Positions 54,010 through 55,438 of a stretch of 55,438 bases of DNA are shown piece after piece. The DNA comes from Pseudomonas flexibilis (lineage in GTDB: Bacteria; Pseudomonadota; Gammaproteobacteria; Pseudomonadales; Pseudomonadaceae), in NCBI RefSeq assembly GCF_000802425.1, contig NZ_JRUD01000006.1:1-55438 (forward strand), in the 5' to 3' direction. The notes below the pieces were generated by a model. That model did no database searches, was not told where the DNA came from, and worked only from the letters and a program-made list of their open reading frames with translations. Each line of letters begins with the position of its first letter. The stretch's first letter is position 1. Both the position numbers and the translations under genes were made by a program.

Positions 54010-54735
54010 AGTACGCCTTCATGAGAACCCACACCTCGCAGTTTTCGGTGAAAGCCATGTGCCGTGTGCTGGGCGTCGCTCGTAGCGGCTTCTACGCCTG
54101 GTGCTCACGCCGCCCCTCTACACGCCATCAGCAACGGGCCGAACGGGATCAGCGGGTCGCGCAGGCCTACAGCGCAAGCAAAGGCCGCAGCGGAGCTCCA
54201 CGGCTTTGCCATGACCTGCGGGACGCGGGGTTGCCCTGCAATCGCAAGACGGTTGCTGCCTCGATGCGACGGCAAGGATTGCGCGCCAAAGCGGCCAGGA
54301 AGTTCAAGGCCACGACCAACTCCCGGCACTCGCTCCCCGTTGCGGACAACCTGCTCCAGCAGGACTTCACGGCATCGGCTCCGAATCAGAAATGGGTGGG
54401 CGATATCACCTACCTGCACACGGAAGAAGGCTGGCTGTATCTGGCGGTGATCATTGATCTGTATTCCCGGAGGGTGATCGGCTGGGCCATGAGCGAACGC
54501 ATGACGGCCGACCTGGTCTGCGATGCCCTGCGCATGGCGCTGTGGCGACGCAAGCAGCCCACCGGTGTGATCGTGCACAGCGACCGCGGCAGCCAGTACT
54601 GCTCGATGGCCTACCAGACGCTGATCCGAGCCCATCAGTTGCGCTGCAGCATGAGCGCGAAAGGCAACTGCTACGACAATGCGCACGCTGGGGCACATCA
54701 GCCCGGAAGCCTTTGAAGCTCGGATGAGTGCCTAA
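54006..54735 (+). pseudogene. IS3-family transposase OrfB, internally deleted
   Basis: An integrase-core (rve) protein: the HTH_21 part ([21 protein letters not shown]) and the first two catalytic Asp residues ([10 protein letters not shown] and [13 protein letters not shown]) are present. Sequence is normal to NCYDNA, then shifts frame and ends at 54716. The expected end of the family, [13 protein letters not shown], is still encoded in another frame and stops at 54735. The segment with the catalytic Glu (normally ...AESFF...) is missing, so a deletion of roughly 120-150 bases inactivated it. Confidence 0.85.
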
Positions 54736-55357
54736 ATCCGTGTCCACTACTGCTGGGCAAGATCATTTCCAGTGCTTTGCGCACCGGCGCAAAGCTGCGT
54801 CGGTGGATAGGCGTGGCGCCAAGGCGCTGCAGCGCTTCGAGGTGGACGGGCGTGGGGTAGCCCTTGTGGCCGGCCAGGCCGTAGCCGGGGTAGATCAGGT
54901 CCAGCGCCTGCATTTCCCGGTCGCGGCTGACCTTGGCGAGGATGGAGGCGGCGGCGATGGCGGGCACCTCGGCGTCGCCGCCGATCACCGGGGCGCTGGG
55001 CACAGAGAGTTTGGGACAGCGGTTGCCGTCGATCAGCGCCAGCTTCGGTGTAACGCTCAAGCCGTCCACAGCGCGCTGCATGGCCAGCATGGTGGCGTGG
55101 AGGATGTTGAGGCGGTCGATTTCGTCCACCTCGGCGCGGGCAATGCACCAGGCCAGCGCTTTTTCCTGAATCTCGTCGAACAGCGCCTCGCGGCGCGCTT
55201 CGGTGAGTTTCTTGGAGTCGTTGAGGCCCCGGATCGGGCGGGCCGGATCGAGGATCACCGCGGCGGTGACCACCGGGCCGCAGAGCGGACCGCGGCCAAC
55301 TTCGTCGACACCGGCGACCAGTTCCTCGACCAGTTCGAAATCCAGCCCCAGCTGCAT
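54698..55357 (-). CDS. rnhB: Ribonuclease HII with an IS-encoded C-terminal tail
   Basis: A 219-residue RNase HII that cleaves RNA in RNA-DNA hybrids and removes single ribonucleotides. The sequence has [19 protein letters not shown] with the catalytic Asp-Glu, NDSKKL, and DGNRCPKL plus [20 protein letters not shown]. The body (197 residues) is intact to APVRKALE. The last 22 residues come from the IS right end; the ancestral ending was ALEIL (199 residues). Because the catalytic core ends earlier, activity is probably kept. The start MQLGLDF lies one base after the lpxB stop. Confidence 0.93.
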   Translation of the reverse strand: MQLGLDFELVEELVAGVDEVGRGPLCGPVVTAAVILDPARPIRGLNDSKKLTEARREALFDEIQEKALAWCIARAEVDEIDRLNILHATMLAMQRAVDGLSVTPKLALIDGNRCPKLSVPSAPVIGGDAEVPAIAAASILAKVSRDREMQALDLIYPGYGLAGHKGYPTPVHLEALQRLGATPIHRRSFAPVRKALEMILPSSSGHGFRHSSELQRLPG

Positions 55358-55358
55358 C

Positions 55359-55438
55359 TCAGCGGCCCACCAGTGCCAGCACCGCGTCGGCCGCACGCGC
55401 CGACGCATCGCGGCGCAGCGTGCGGTGGATCTGGTCGA
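55359..55438 (-). CDS. lpxB: Lipid-A-disaccharide synthase, C-terminal fragment
   Basis: The window ends inside this gene. The last 25 codons read [20 protein letters not shown] and ALVGR before the stop at 55359-55361, resembling the LpxB C-terminus. The position directly before rnhB (1-base gap) is the normal Pseudomonas arrangement. Confidence 0.75.
   Translation of the reverse strand, partial: DQIHRTLRRDASARAADAVLALVGR

Larger units (their letters stand above)
53652..54765 (+). mobile_element. IS3-family insertion sequence (internally deleted), inserted in rnhB
   Basis: A 1114-base element. Its terminal inverted repeats match over TGATCTTGCCCAGC, then 3 unmatched bases, then AGTGGACAC (left 53652-53677, right 54740-54765). 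A 3-base target duplication TTT flanks it (53649-53651 and 54766-54768), typical for IS3. It carries orfA, a slippery A AAA AAG site and a degenerate orfB. Joining the flanks with one TTT restores the rnhB end, confirming the borders. Confidence 0.9.

Overview
The window is about 55 kb of GC-rich proteobacterial chromosome. Gene order and protein sequence place it in Pseudomonas. The right part runs lpxB-rnhB-...-dnaE-accA-tilS-pyrG-kdsA-eno-ftsB-ispD...adhC-fghA-ispF-truD-surE-pcm-...-nlpD-rpoS, which is the P. aeruginosa PA3643-PA3622 order. The left end carries a denitrification-type Dnr regulator very close to P. aeruginosa DNR, together with DnrN and DnrP as in P. stutzeri-like species. 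Nothing looks like a plasmid or prophage. The only mobile element is one degenerate IS3-family copy.

Layout. 0.1-3.4 kb is a nitric-oxide response module: norR, divergent from dnrN-dnr-dnrP. Three GGT-N7-ACC NorR boxes and a near-perfect sigma-54 promoter lie between them. 3.4-12.1 kb holds a glutaredoxin-like protein, a YqjD/YqjE-type membrane-protein operon, a ferritin-like-fold protein, an HPP-CBS membrane protein, a LysR regulator, a chemoreceptor, a secreted amidohydrolase, an AEC transporter and a hotdog thioesterase. 12.1-21.4 kb holds a lipoprotein alpha/beta hydrolase, an MscS channel, a pyruvate-oxidase-like TPP enzyme, a DUF2231 membrane protein coupled to a PQQ-type sugar dehydrogenase lipoprotein, and an OsmC-YcaO fusion. 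tRNA-Ser(GGA) follows at 21.5 kb.

21.8-29.3 kb is lipid-related: a crotonase, a PlsC-type acyltransferase, a glutamine amidotransferase, a thiolase/FadJ-like beta-oxidation pair, a second AEC transporter with a 32-residue membrane peptide beside it, and an exported rhodanese. 29.3-37.3 kb is the minus-strand series rpoS, nlpD, DUF368, pcm, surE, truD, ispF, fghA, adhC. 37.4-38.9 kb is a plus-strand pair of an HPF/RaiA-like protein and a baeRF-type (eRF1-like) protein. 39-50.3 kb is the minus-strand housekeeping block ispD-ftsB-eno-kdsA-pyrG-tilS-accA-dnaE.

50.3-55.4 kb is an accessory interruption of the rnhB-dnaE junction. It holds an 8-oxoguanine-deaminase-like gene, a CstA-family transporter in less GC-rich DNA, and an IS3-family element (53652-54765, TTT target duplication) inserted two codons before the rnhB stop. 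The IS gives RnhB a foreign 22-residue tail, and its own orfB carries an internal deletion.

Most of the window is ordinary Pseudomonas core genome. The strongest items for a second look are the complete sigma-54/NorR control region in front of dnrN-dnr-dnrP, the reconstructable IS insertion in rnhB, the HPF-like/baeRF two-gene operon, and a seven-codon mini-ORF bridging DUF368 and nlpD.
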